Below are positions 39,035-48,449 of a stretch of DNA of 64,000 nt, one piece after another (position 1 is the stretch's first letter; the number at the start of each line of letters is the position of its first letter). The notes beneath the pieces are model-generated. The model was not told the DNA's origin and did not search any database. It was given only the letters and a program-made list of their open reading frames with translations. The DNA comes from Sphingomonas sp. G-3-2-10. Its GTDB lineage: Bacteria > Pseudomonadota > Alphaproteobacteria > Sphingomonadales > Sphingomonadaceae. Made by a program: the position numbers and the translations under genes. The stretch covers positions 620,001 through 684,000 of the forward strand of contig NZ_JABBFY010000002.1 in assembly GCF_012927115.1 (NCBI RefSeq). Direction: 5' to 3'.

Positions 39035-39781
39035 TCAGCCCTTCGCCAAGGGATTGCGGATGATGCCGAAGCCAGCCGCGAGCAATGCCGCGCCCGCCAG
39101 CAGCAACAGCCACACGCCCATCCCGATCCCGACCGACGCCGACATCTGGCGCGCCATGAAATCAGGCACGGCGTCGATCGCCGCCGAGCGCATCAGGATC
39201 GGCAACAGGCCCGCAACGATCGCCGCGACTCCGGCCACAAGTGTTGCGGTGCGCAGCGCCTTGCCGCTCCACGCCGCCCAGATCAGCCACAAAGCAGCCA
39301 GCGGCGCGCCGAAGCGCAGCACCAGCAGCGTCTCCAGCGTCCCCAGTCCGCCGCCCCGGCCGCTCATCGCCGCGGCGCGGGACAGCGCGCCCATGCCGGT
39401 GCGGCTGTCGCCCAGCCCGAACAGCGACAGGCTGTCGAACGGGCTGGTGATCGCGGGCAGGAAGCAGGCGATCAGCACCACCACCGCCAGCGGCGTGGCC
39501 AGCGATCCGGTGAACATCGACTTGACCTTGTCGGCCTGTGGCGAGCCGGAGATGTCCCCCAGATCGACATTGATGTTGCCGAGTGCGGCAAGCACCGCAC
39601 CGCCGACAGGATAGATTTCCTTCGCCTGTCCGTCCGCGCCTTCGAAATCGACGACCGTGCCGGTCGCGGGCGGCCGTTCGCCGCGCCAGTCGGCACGAGC
39701 GAACCGATAGCGCGAGCTGTCCTCTCCCGAGATCGCGCCAGTGCCGTCAGCTTCGCTGAAGCCCAGAATCTTGCCCTTCAT
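39035..39781 (-). CDS. Membrane protein with N-terminal cold-shock-like beta-barrel domain
   Basis: The first 60 residues look like a cold-shock/OB-type strand pattern (MKGKILGFSEADGTGAISGE, DSSRYRFARADWRGERPPAT, GTVVDFEGADGQAKEIYPV), as in proteins that fuse such a domain to membrane segments. Four hydrophobic segments follow (SLATPLAVVVLIACFLPAIT; LVLRFGAPLAALWLIWAAWS; LRTATLVAGVAAIVAGLLPI; IGMGVWLLLLAGAALLAAGF). RNA or DNA binding is only suggested by the fold. It is the second gene in the four-gene operon. Confidence 0.7.
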   Translation of the reverse strand: MKGKILGFSEADGTGAISGEDSSRYRFARADWRGERPPATGTVVDFEGADGQAKEIYPVGGAVLAALGNINVDLGDISGSPQADKVKSMFTGSLATPLAVVVLIACFLPAITSPFDSLSLFGLGDSRTGMGALSRAAAMSGRGGGLGTLETLLVLRFGAPLAALWLIWAAWSGKALRTATLVAGVAAIVAGLLPILMRSAAIDAVPDFMARQMSASVGIGMGVWLLLLAGAALLAAGFGIIRNPLAKG

Positions 39782-39815
39782 CTTGACTATTCCTCGTCTG
39801 ATCGGGGTGGCGGCC

Positions 39816-40247
39816 TCAGCCCGCCTTGCACTGTTCGCGGATCTGCGGGTTCACCACGTGCAGCGTCTCGCGCAACTCGGCGACCGCCGAGGAGATGGCG
39901 CGGCGATCGGTGGGATCGATCCCGGCTTCGCGCAACATCGCGCCGTTCACGGCCTCGCGATCCCGCGGGTCCGGACGCAACGGCCATTGCAGCGCCACGA
40001 AGGCAGGCTTGAGCTTTTCGGGCACCGCCTTGTCGAGCTTTTCGGCCACGCAGCCGCAATCCATGCCGCTATAGCCCGGCAGGCCGGTGCGCGGCGTGCC
40101 GTCCGACATCGGCTCGGTGCAGATCTCGCCCAATTGCTTCGCGAAGGTCGATTGGCCGCACCCCGATAGCGCCAGCGCACCGGCCAGCGCGGCTCCGGCG
40201 AGCAGCAGAGGGTGGCCCGAGACGCGCTGCTTAACGTGCTTTTTCAT
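39816..40247 (-). CDS. Lipoprotein of unknown function, first gene of the operon
   Basis: A 143-residue lipoprotein with signal peptide HPLLLAGAALAGALALSGC, the lipobox LSGC at Cys30. The mature part has SDGTPRTGLPGYSGMDCGCV and two more Cys, then IDPTDRRAISSAVAELRETL. The start at 40247 was chosen for the signal peptide; the frame is open upstream. It is nearest the kinase gene, separated by about 140 bases of shared promoter space, so the two may be co-regulated. No family recognised. Confidence 0.7.
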   Translation of the reverse strand: MKKHVKQRVSGHPLLLAGAALAGALALSGCGQSTFAKQLGEICTEPMSDGTPRTGLPGYSGMDCGCVAEKLDKAVPEKLKPAFVALQWPLRPDPRDREAVNGAMLREAGIDPTDRRAISSAVAELRETLHVVNPQIREQCKAG

Positions 40248-40388
40248 TACTTTACCCCTTCGCGATGCGAGGGTGCGGATCGTGTCGCGATCCTCCCTCT
40301 CCACGGCGTCGAGATGTAAAATTCCTGTCCCCTCAAAGTCTTGAAGCCATTATCAAGAAATTCTAAAGGTCGTTACGGGAGCGGCTTT

Positions 40389-43118
40389 ATGCATAGTGAC
40401 AGCGTATCGTCCCGTCGCCGGCGCAGGATCTGGCGTATCGGGGACGCCGAATTCGATGAAGCGGCGTGGATGCTGCGGATCGCGGGCCAGACGGTGCCGC
40501 TCGAAGCCAAGCCCCTCGAAGTGCTCCACGAACTGCTGCTGCGCGCAGGCGAAGTCGTGACCAAGGACGAGTTGCTCGACGCCGTATGGTCGGGCGTGAC
40601 CGTGGTCGAGGGATCATTGCCGACTGCAATCTCGAAGATGCGTAAGGCGCTGGGCAAGTCGCGCGAGCATGTGATCGAAACGGTGCCGCGGGTCGGCTAC
40701 CGGCTGGTCGGACCGGTGGCCGTCGAGACGGTGGAGACCCCGCTGGCGCCGCGCTTCGCGTTCGAGCCGGGCGACACCGTACCCGGCCGGGCCCAGTGGC
40801 AGCTCGAACGGGCGCTCGGCGACGCCGGGACCGCCGATGTCTGGTCGGCAAAGCACATCAAGACGAACGAACGCCGCGTATTCAAATTCGCCGATGCTCC
40901 GGACCGGTTGCGCAGCCTGAAGCGCGAAGCGGCCTTGTCGCGCCTGATGTTCGCCGGGCTGGGACCCGCGGCCCCCGCGCCGGCATTGCTCGAATGGAAT
41001 TTCGACGCTTCGCCCTATTTCCTCGAATATGCCTATGGCGGGCACGATCTGATCGCATGGGCGGCCGAAGCGGGCGGTCTTGCGGCGATCCCGATCGAAC
41101 GCCGCCTCGCGGTCGCGGCGATGATCGCGCGCGCGGTCGCCAGCGTTCACGATCTGGGCGTGCTTCATAAGGATCTGAAGCCCGCCAACATCCTGATCGC
41201 CGATAGCGATGGCGGACCGGTGGTGAAGCTCGCCGATTTCGGCAGCGGCCGCCTGCTCGACGGCGCGTCACTCCACGCCTTTCGCATCACCGATCCGGGT
41301 TCGCTCGACACCGCGCTGGGCGAGAATGAGCCGCGATCGGGCACCTATGCCTATCAGGCGCCCGAACTGGTCGGCGATGCAATGCCGACGGTGAAGAGCG
41401 ACGTCTATGCGCTGGGCCTGATCCTGTTCCAGCTGGCCAGCGGCGACTTCGCGGCGGCGCTGGCGCCGGGATGGGAAAGCAAGCTCGCCGATCCGCTGTT
41501 GCGCGAGGACATCAGCCTGGCCAGCGATGGCGTTCCCGAACGCCGCATCGCCAGCGCCAGCGAACTCGCCGACCGCATCGAACGGATCGACGCACGGCGC
41601 GCGGAAGCGGCGCTTGCGGCCGAACAGGCGCAGTGGCTGGCCGAGCACAAGCGCATCGACGAACGCCGCCGCGCCCGCCTGCCATGGGTCCGCGCCGCCG
41701 TCGCCAGTATGGCGATCGGGCTGATCGCCTCGTCCTCGCTGGCAGTCTATGCCTGGACCCAGCGCAACCATGCGATCGCCGCACAGGGTCAGGCCGATGC
41801 GGGTTATGATTTCATCGCGCAGGATGTGCTGGGCAGTCCCGATCCGGCGAAGTCGAGCGCGGGCGAAACCGTGCTCGAGGCGATCAAGCGCGCCAGCCTG
41901 AGCATCGACCAGCGCTTCGCCGCGTCCCCCGCCGTGGCCGCGCGCCTGCATCTGTCGGTCGCGCGCGCCTTCGCCCAGCGATCGGATCTCGATGCCGCGC
42001 GAGGCGAGTTCGCGAAGGCCGACCAATGGTTCGTCAAAGCAGGCGAAGGCGATAGCGAGGATGCCGTGCTGGGCCGGATCGAGACGATCCATCTCGAAGC
42101 GACTTCCGGCCAACCCGACCGGCTGGCGGAAGCTGGCAAGATGATCGAGCGGGAGCGCAAGCGGCTCGGCGAGCGCGCCGAACGCGGCAAGATCGGTTTC
42201 TCGCTGGCGCAGTCCGAGGGCGCCTATGGCTATATGACCGATCTCGCGGTGGCCGAGCGCGCTTTCGGCAATGCTGTGAAAATCGGCGAAGCAGCAGGTT
42301 CCGGGGTGGCGCCTGCGCAATTGCTGAAGGCGCGGTCGTCGCGAGTGCTGACCCTGATGCGGCTGGGCCGCGTCGCGGAAGCCGAACCGCTGGCTCGCGC
42401 AATCGTCGCGGAATCGGTCCGTTTGCGCGGCGCGCAGCATCCCGATACGATGGTGACGCGTCAGCATTGGCTCACCAGCCTGTCTATGCTCGGCAGGTAC
42501 AAAGAAGTACTCGACGGCAGCGCGCCGCTCATTGCGGCGATGCAGATGCAGCTCGGCCCCGCCCACCGCCTGACGCTGGCGATGCATTCGACGCGGTTCG
42601 AGAGCTTTTCCGCGCTCGGCCGGTACGACGAAGCGGCGCGCGAAGCCAAAAGCGTGTGGGACGGCGCTGCCGCGCAAGGCGGTCCGGCGTCGCATCAGGC
42701 GCTGGTCGGCCAGATCGACTATGCCGCGTCGCTTTGCCAGACCGCCCGGCGCGCCGAAGGCATGGCGATCGCGCAGAAGGCGCTCGGTTCGGTCCGCGGT
42801 GCGTTTGGATCTGCATATCCGCTGACACACGCTATCGCCTACTACACCGCGGAATGTCTGATCGCTAACCGGCGCTACCCCGAGGCGCGGGAGTTGCTCG
42901 AATCGGTCGATGCGAAAAAAGTGACCGAATTGACCGGGCAACTCAATTTTTCTGCCATGCTGCATTTGGCTCAGGCGGAATCCGCTTTGGGAATGGGAGA
43001 TCGGAAGCAAGCGGAGGGGCTGCTTTCTGCAACCTTGAAAGATGTCGGCGTCTCGGGTGACGCCCAAACGACCAGACGAGCTCAAGCGCTGAGGAGGAGG
43101 CTATCCACGGGAAAATGA
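40389..43118 (+). CDS. Winged-helix / protein-kinase / TPR membrane protein
   Basis: A 909-residue multidomain protein. Residues about 1-100 form an OmpR/CadC-type winged helix (KPLEVLHELLLRAGEVVTKD, ELLDAVWSGVTVVEGSLPTA, ISKMRKALGKSREHVIETVP, RVGYRLVG). Residues about 120-400 form a Ser/Thr kinase with ATP lysine in RRVFKFAD, catalytic loop LHKDLKPANIL, LADFGSG and GTYAYQAPELVG. A single membrane segment (ASMAIGLIASSSLAVYAWTQ) follows, and about 430 residues of TPR-like helices fill the rest. The HTH and kinase would be cytoplasmic and the TPR part outside. It is divergent from four exported-protein genes. Confidence 0.85.
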   Translation: MHSDSVSSRRRRRIWRIGDAEFDEAAWMLRIAGQTVPLEAKPLEVLHELLLRAGEVVTKDELLDAVWSGVTVVEGSLPTAISKMRKALGKSREHVIETVPRVGYRLVGPVAVETVETPLAPRFAFEPGDTVPGRAQWQLERALGDAGTADVWSAKHIKTNERRVFKFADAPDRLRSLKREAALSRLMFAGLGPAAPAPALLEWNFDASPYFLEYAYGGHDLIAWAAEAGGLAAIPIERRLAVAAMIARAVASVHDLGVLHKDLKPANILIADSDGGPVVKLADFGSGRLLDGASLHAFRITDPGSLDTALGENEPRSGTYAYQAPELVGDAMPTVKSDVYALGLILFQLASGDFAAALAPGWESKLADPLLREDISLASDGVPERRIASASELADRIERIDARRAEAALAAEQAQWLAEHKRIDERRRARLPWVRAAVASMAIGLIASSSLAVYAWTQRNHAIAAQGQADAGYDFIAQDVLGSPDPAKSSAGETVLEAIKRASLSIDQRFAASPAVAARLHLSVARAFAQRSDLDAARGEFAKADQWFVKAGEGDSEDAVLGRIETIHLEATSGQPDRLAEAGKMIERERKRLGERAERGKIGFSLAQSEGAYGYMTDLAVAERAFGNAVKIGEAAGSGVAPAQLLKARSSRVLTLMRLGRVAEAEPLARAIVAESVRLRGAQHPDTMVTRQHWLTSLSMLGRYKEVLDGSAPLIAAMQMQLGPAHRLTLAMHSTRFESFSALGRYDEAAREAKSVWDGAAAQGGPASHQALVGQIDYAASLCQTARRAEGMAIAQKALGSVRGAFGSAYPLTHAIAYYTAECLIANRRYPEARELLESVDAKKVTELTGQLNFSAMLHLAQAESALGMGDRKQAEGLLSATLKDVGVSGDAQTTRRAQALRRRLSTGK

Positions 43119-43867
43119 CTGGATGGTAGCAACATGGGGCAGTTGATTGGCATTATCATCCTCTCAAGTCGGCAATGACCGTCATCTGCCAGCAGCTACC
43201 GCTTACCAGTCAGTGCAGTAAGCGACCGCTTTCGGGCTGCCCTCGGCCTGCCCCAAATGAAGGGCGCTGGGGCGCGAAGCTGCCGGTTCGATGCTGCGCT
43301 CACTTTGGCTTTTGTAGGAGTGGCAGCCGAAAGAACGCGGGGATCCAGCGGAGCGTGCTCTGCGCCTTCTGCGAAGGCGTCAGGGTCCGCGCGTCTTTGG
43401 CCCGCGTGGCACGCTTGCGACCGGCCGGGGGGCACGGCGGCGGCTGGCCCCCAGGCCCGCGCGCACGCCGCCGCGACGGCCGTCCGTCTGCAAGAGTGCG
43501 TTCTTGTTTGCGCCTCTGGCGCGTGCGACTTTTTGGTCGCAGCAACCCCGAAGATTTGTCCGAAGTGGTTGCGATTCTTTGCTTTTGCGATTGGCTTGCC
43601 TTTTGAACCGTTCCAATCCTAGTCTTGGAATGCGCCGATGAAGCGGCGCCGAGGCGTGAGAACCTTGCTCTAGGACCCCTATCCAGGCACTGGCGGCCGG
43701 GTGGCCGACGCGCATGTCCAGGCCGTTCGCGGCTAAAGGCGCCGGCGCAAGACCTCGAGCTTGTTCTCAACACCCGGCTCCTGCCGGCCGTCTCGCAATT
43801 GAGGGCGGGACTTGGGCATGACCTTGGGTTGGAAGTCGGAACAGCTTGGCAGGTGCAGGCGAACCTG
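43119..43867. other. Intergenic region of about 750 bases without a supported gene
   Basis: The left part (43165-43260) holds repeat-like pieces, including GACCGTCATCTGCCAGCAGC and GCGACCGCTTTCGGGCTGC. The middle (about 43300-43620) is very GC-rich and open in several frames on both strands, none with a known domain, start and ribosome site together. I call no gene in it. Confidence 0.5.
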
Positions 43868-44419
43868 ATGTCGCCTCCGTTCAACTCGACAGCGGCGCTT
43901 GGCGAGCCCGATGATCCATCGTCCGGCCCGGGATTGGAGATGATCTACCGCGATGAGCGCCACGCGCTCGTTCGCTTCATCACGCGCTATCGTTCCAACG
44001 CCGAGGATGCCGGCGATGTTGCGCAGGAGGCCTTCCTCCGTCTGGCCCAGAGCGAGCGGACACGGACCGAGCCGATCGCCCGCCCAGGCGCGTTTCTGCG
44101 GCAGATCGCGCGCAACCTGCTGCGGGACCGGGCGAAGAGCGCAGCGGGCCGAGGCGAGGTGCTGAGCGTCCCATTCGACGAACAAGCCATATCGGCAGCA
44201 AATGAAGTGGCCCGTCTCGAAGCACGCGATAGTCTTGCGCGCGTCGAGGCGGTAATGCGCCGGATGAAACCGATGACTCGAGAAATATTCATGGCGCATC
44301 GTCTGGACGGGCTTAGCTACGGCGAGATCGCCGAGCGCACCGGCATGTCGATATCGGGCATCGAGAAGCAGATGGCGAAGGCAATGACGATGCTGCTTCG
44401 GCACGCGGACAAGGACTGA
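43868..44419 (+). CDS. ECF sigma factor, FecI-like
   Basis: A 183-residue alternative sigma factor with region 2 (RYRSNAEDAGDVAQEAFLRL, then the Arg-rich QIARNLLRDRAK) and region 4 (MKPMTREIFMAHRLDGLSYG, EIAERTGMSISGIEKQMAKA). The start MSPPFNS was chosen; upstream open frame lacks support, and MIYRDER at 43940 is an alternative. Its stop shares a base with the fecR-like gene. FecI-FecR pairs relay a signal from an occupied TonB-dependent receptor, here encoded next, so lasso peptide uptake probably activates this sigma factor. Confidence 0.9.
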   Translation: MSPPFNSTAALGEPDDPSSGPGLEMIYRDERHALVRFITRYRSNAEDAGDVAQEAFLRLAQSERTRTEPIARPGAFLRQIARNLLRDRAKSAAGRGEVLSVPFDEQAISAANEVARLEARDSLARVEAVMRRMKPMTREIFMAHRLDGLSYGEIAERTGMSISGIEKQMAKAMTMLLRHADKD

Positions 44420-45426
44420 TGCCAGGCGCTCGATCAAAGAATCCCCGAAGCCGCGCAGTGACCAGCCAGGCCGGGGTCTGGTTCGCGCGGATGCGGGGGC
44501 CCGATCGCGAGCGGTGGCGAGCGGAATTCGAACGCTGGCGCGCCGCCGACCCGGCGCACCGCGACGCCTATGACCGCGCTGGTGAGCAGTGGATCGACAC
44601 CGGCGGCCTCGCAGGCACCGAGATGGGGCGCAATCGCCGCCTGCCCGAGCGGCGGCCTCCCATCTGGCAGATGCCCGGAGCACGCCCGGCCTTCGCTGCG
44701 GTCGCGCTGATCCTGGCCGTTCTTGCCGGCATCTGGGCTCTCCGGGAGCCGGGCGGCGATGCCGGGGATGGCGCGCTGGTGGCCGCGGTCGAGCCGCAGA
44801 CGACCAGCGTGGGCGAGGTCCGCACCATGAAGCTCACTGACGGCACGACGGTGACGCTCGATACCGACAGCGCCGTTGAAGTCCGTCTGTCGGCCGACCT
44901 GCGGCAGGTCCGCCTGATCCGCGGCCGGGCGCGGTTCGATGTCGCGCATGACGCCGTGCGGCCGTTCCGGGTCGAAGCCGGCGGCCGCACCGTCACCGCG
45001 CTCGGGACATTGTTCGATGTCGGGTTTGAGCCGGGAGGCGTGCGGGTCAGCCTGCTTCGAGGCTCGGTCGATGTCCGAGGCCTCGCGCCTGCGGGGGGCG
45101 TGGCGTCGGTGACGCGGCTCGCGCCTGGCGAGTGCTTCACCGACCGCTTGCGGCGCCCTGAGGTGGTCAAGGTGTCGCCCGGGCTCCAGCAATGGGTCTC
45201 CGGCATGCTCGATTTCGACGGCGTGCCGCTGGGCGATGTGCTTGAGCAGACCAATCGTTATTCGCCCCGCAAGATCCGCCTCGGCGACAAGTCGCTCGCG
45301 GGCTTGCGCGTGACCGGCGGGTTTCGGCCCTTGCCCGTCGATGACCTCGCTGCAGCCCTGGCTAAGGCCTTTTCGCTGCGGGTCGAACATGGCCCGCAAG
45401 GTGACCTGATCCTCCGCCGCCAGTGA
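44419..45426 (+). CDS. FecR-family anti-sigma/sigma regulator
   Basis: A 335-residue inner-membrane protein. The cytoplasmic N-terminus (AGVWFARMRGPDRERWRAEF; ERWRAADPAHRDAYDRAGEQ) binds the sigma factor, one membrane segment (PAFAAVALILAVLAGIWALR) follows, and the periplasmic FecR domain includes MKLTDGTTVTLDTDSAVEVR, VRPFRVEAGGRTVTALGTLF and LRGSVDVRG. The last 90 residues include a secretin/TonB short N-terminal-like fold that docks the receptor plug. It overlaps the sigma-factor stop and lies 98 bases before the receptor gene. Confidence 0.92.
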   Translation: MPGARSKNPRSRAVTSQAGVWFARMRGPDRERWRAEFERWRAADPAHRDAYDRAGEQWIDTGGLAGTEMGRNRRLPERRPPIWQMPGARPAFAAVALILAVLAGIWALREPGGDAGDGALVAAVEPQTTSVGEVRTMKLTDGTTVTLDTDSAVEVRLSADLRQVRLIRGRARFDVAHDAVRPFRVEAGGRTVTALGTLFDVGFEPGGVRVSLLRGSVDVRGLAPAGGVASVTRLAPGECFTDRLRRPEVVKVSPGLQQWVSGMLDFDGVPLGDVLEQTNRYSPRKIRLGDKSLAGLRVTGGFRPLPVDDLAAALAKAFSLRVEHGPQGDLILRRQ

Positions 45427-45524
45427 TGTTCGGGCCGCGCGAATAATTTCGGGCGGGTTTTCCGCGCAACCTCGTCTCGCACCCCAGACCGTCAGATCGA
45501 CGGCGCTGAAATGGGGAGCGGACG

Positions 45525-48449
45525 ATGCGAATTGGAAAAGTGAGCGCACTTGCCTTGGCGGGGGCTGCGACGGTGATGGTTGCGCCGGTGGCGCTTGCGC
45601 AAGAAGCCCGGCAGTTCGACCTGCCGAGCCAGGACCTCGGCGCATCGCTGCGCATGGTCGCCCAGCAGTCGGGCATCGAGGTCATCGCGCCGACCGACCT
45701 CGTCGCCGGCCATCGCGCGCCAGCGCTCAAGGGGAGGTTCCTGCCCGTCGAGGCGGTGTCCCAGCTGCTGCGTGGGAGCCGGCTGCGCGCCGTCCTGGTG
45801 GGGAGCACGCTGGTCGTTCAGCGCGACGACGCGCCCCAGGAACAAGATCTCGCCGAGGGCGATGGAATGATCCTCGTCACCGGCACGCGAATCCGGGGCA
45901 GCGGTCCGGTCGGCGTGCCGGTCATTACCATCGACCGCAAGGCGATCGACGAGAACGGCTTTTCGACGACCCAGCAGATCGTCCAGTCGATTCCGCAGAA
46001 CTTCAGCGGGGGCGCCATCGAGGGCACCAGCGCGCTGATCACCAGTGCCGGCAACGGCAATGTCAGCCGAGGGGTCGGGGTCAACCTCCGTGGACTAGGC
46101 CAGAACTCGACCCTGGTGCTGATCAACGGAGACCGTCCCCCGCTCGGAGGCTTTTCGGGCACCTTCTCCGACCTCTCGGTCATTCCCGCCTCCGCGATCG
46201 AGCGCGTGGAGATTGTGCCGGACGGCTCGTCGGCCATCTACGGTTCGGACGCGGTGGCGGGCGTCGTGAATGTCGTGACCCGCAATAATTTCCGCGGAGC
46301 TGAATCGAGCTTCCGCATCGGCACCGCCGATGGCGATGCGCAGGAGTATCAGTTCAGCCAGCTTTTCGGCCTGCGCTGGTCGAGTGGCAATGCGGTCGTC
46401 GCCTATGAACTTTATCACCGCGACAATCTCTCCGCCGATGACCGTCCCTATATCTCCGATGACCTTCGTCCCTTTGGCGGCGGAGATTATCGCGGCAATT
46501 ATTCGAGCCCGGGCACCATCGCGGCGGGCGGCGTCAACTTCGCCATCCCGCGAGGCCAGTTCGGGAACGGGCTGACCGCGGCGCAGCTCACCCGCGGGGC
46601 TGTAAACCGCGGCGATGGCTGGGTCGGCGCCGACATCCTGCCGGAGCAACAGCGCCACTCGCTGTTCGTCTCGGTCAGTCAGGACCTGACCGATAATCTG
46701 CGCTTCTACGCGCGCGGGCTGGCGACATGGCGGAAGTTTGACGTGGCGGTGCGGAGCGGCACCGATTCCAGACGCACCGTCCCGGTGACCAACCCCTATT
46801 ATGTCGATCCCATCGGTACGCGCCTGCCGATCGGCGTGAACTACAGCTTCGTGCGGGACCTCGGCAATGAACGCTATCGCGGCGATGTGCTCGCTTATGG
46901 CGGCACGGCCGGGATCGAGCTGACGCTCGGCAGCTGGTCGGTCGATGCGCACGGCACCTGGGGACGGCAGGTCGAGCGCTATGACTATCTCAACCGGGTC
47001 AACAGCGCGCGGCTGGCGCTCGCGCTCGCGGACACCAACCCCGCGACCGCGTATAATCTGCTAGGTGACGGGCCTTCGACAAATCCGGCTACGATCGCCT
47101 CGATCCGCGGCTACACCAAGAGGCGCTGGGACGCGCTTGTCTGGTCGGGAGCGGTGCGCGCCGATGGTCCGCTGTTCGCGCTACCGGCGGGCGACGTGCG
47201 TCTCGCTATCGGCGGTGAGTATCGGGAGGACCGCTACCGCGACCGTGAGAACATCTCCTATACATCCACGCTTGGACCACGCACCAATGCGCTGACGCCG
47301 CTTCCGGGGCCGCGGATCGTCAAGGGCGCCTATGCGGAGCTGCGCGTCCCGGTGTTCGGCGAAGCCATGGCGGTCCCCCTGTTCCGCCGTCTCGACCTGT
47401 CGGCCGCGGTGCGTACCGAGGACTATAGCGACTTCGGCAGCACGACGAATCCCAAGGTCAGCCTTGCCTGGGAGCCGTTCGGGGGCGTGGCGCTGCGCGG
47501 CAGCTACGGCAAATCGTTCCGCGCGCCTGGCGTGACCGAATTGCGCCAGGACCCCGACACGTTCGGGCACTTTGCCTATGCGGTGGTCGATCCGCAGTCC
47601 CCCACCGGCATGTCGAACATCATGGTGATCCGGGGAAACGACCCGGACCTGGGCCCGGAGCGCGCCACGACCTGGACGCTCGGCGCGGACCTTAAGCCAG
47701 ATGCGCTGCCCGGCCTGCGGGCAAGCGTCACCTGGTTCAGCGTCAAGTATCGCGACCGGATCGCCTCGGTTGCGTCGAGCGTCACCAATTATCTCATCAA
47801 CCGGGACATCTATGCGCCGATCCTGACCTTCAATCCTTCCGCTGCGCATATCGCCGAGCTGTTCGCGTCGCCTTACTATCTGGACCTGGCCGGTATCCCC
47901 GCGACTGCGCCGATCCTGGCGATCGCCGATGCGAGGACCCGCAACCTCTCGATCGTGAAACAGACCGGGCTCGACCTGGATCTGCAATATGATTTGCGCC
48001 TCGGCGGCGGCGACGCTTCGATCGGGGGCACCGCGACCTACATCTTCGGGATCAACCAGTATCTGACCGCGACCTCTGCTCCGGTCGACGTGGTCGATAC
48101 CGTGGGCAACCCGATCGACCTCCGCGTTCGCGGGCGCGCGACCTGGACCAAGGGCGGGTTCGGCGCGGCGCTGTTCGTCAATTATGCGGACGGCTATCGC
48201 AACCGGACCACGTCTCCCGAGCAGCGCGTCTCGTCCTGGACGACCTTCGACCTCAACCTGAGCTACAGCTTCCAGCAAGGCTCGGGGCCGCTCAAAGGCC
48301 TGCGTGTGGCGCTCAATGCCAGCAACCTGCTCGACTCCGACCCGCCCTTTGTCAGCTATGTCGTCGGCACGCTTGCGGTCGGCTTCGACGGTGAGAATGC
48401 CAACCCGATGGGCCGCTTCGTAGCCCTGCAGGTCACCAAGTCATGGTGA
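45525..48449 (+). CDS. TonB-dependent receptor with secretin N-terminal (STN) domain
   Basis: A 974-residue outer-membrane transporter. After a signal peptide (cleavage near VALAQEA) comes the STN signalling domain (FDLPSQDLGASLRMVAQQSG, IEVIAPTDLVAGHRAPALKG, AVSQLLRGSRLRAVLVGSTL), then the plug (VLINGDRPPLGGFSG, SDLSVIPASAIERVEIVPDG, SSAIYGSDAVAGVVNVVTRN) and a long beta-barrel. STN receptors control FecI/FecR systems, and here all three are adjacent. It overlaps the isopeptidase gene by 7 bases. In related lasso loci this receptor is thought to import the peptide; that is inference here. Confidence 0.93.
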   Translation: MRIGKVSALALAGAATVMVAPVALAQEARQFDLPSQDLGASLRMVAQQSGIEVIAPTDLVAGHRAPALKGRFLPVEAVSQLLRGSRLRAVLVGSTLVVQRDDAPQEQDLAEGDGMILVTGTRIRGSGPVGVPVITIDRKAIDENGFSTTQQIVQSIPQNFSGGAIEGTSALITSAGNGNVSRGVGVNLRGLGQNSTLVLINGDRPPLGGFSGTFSDLSVIPASAIERVEIVPDGSSAIYGSDAVAGVVNVVTRNNFRGAESSFRIGTADGDAQEYQFSQLFGLRWSSGNAVVAYELYHRDNLSADDRPYISDDLRPFGGGDYRGNYSSPGTIAAGGVNFAIPRGQFGNGLTAAQLTRGAVNRGDGWVGADILPEQQRHSLFVSVSQDLTDNLRFYARGLATWRKFDVAVRSGTDSRRTVPVTNPYYVDPIGTRLPIGVNYSFVRDLGNERYRGDVLAYGGTAGIELTLGSWSVDAHGTWGRQVERYDYLNRVNSARLALALADTNPATAYNLLGDGPSTNPATIASIRGYTKRRWDALVWSGAVRADGPLFALPAGDVRLAIGGEYREDRYRDRENISYTSTLGPRTNALTPLPGPRIVKGAYAELRVPVFGEAMAVPLFRRLDLSAAVRTEDYSDFGSTTNPKVSLAWEPFGGVALRGSYGKSFRAPGVTELRQDPDTFGHFAYAVVDPQSPTGMSNIMVIRGNDPDLGPERATTWTLGADLKPDALPGLRASVTWFSVKYRDRIASVASSVTNYLINRDIYAPILTFNPSAAHIAELFASPYYLDLAGIPATAPILAIADARTRNLSIVKQTGLDLDLQYDLRLGGGDASIGGTATYIFGINQYLTATSAPVDVVDTVGNPIDLRVRGRATWTKGGFGAALFVNYADGYRNRTTSPEQRVSSWTTFDLNLSYSFQQGSGPLKGLRVALNASNLLDSDPPFVSYVVGTLAVGFDGENANPMGRFVALQVTKSW

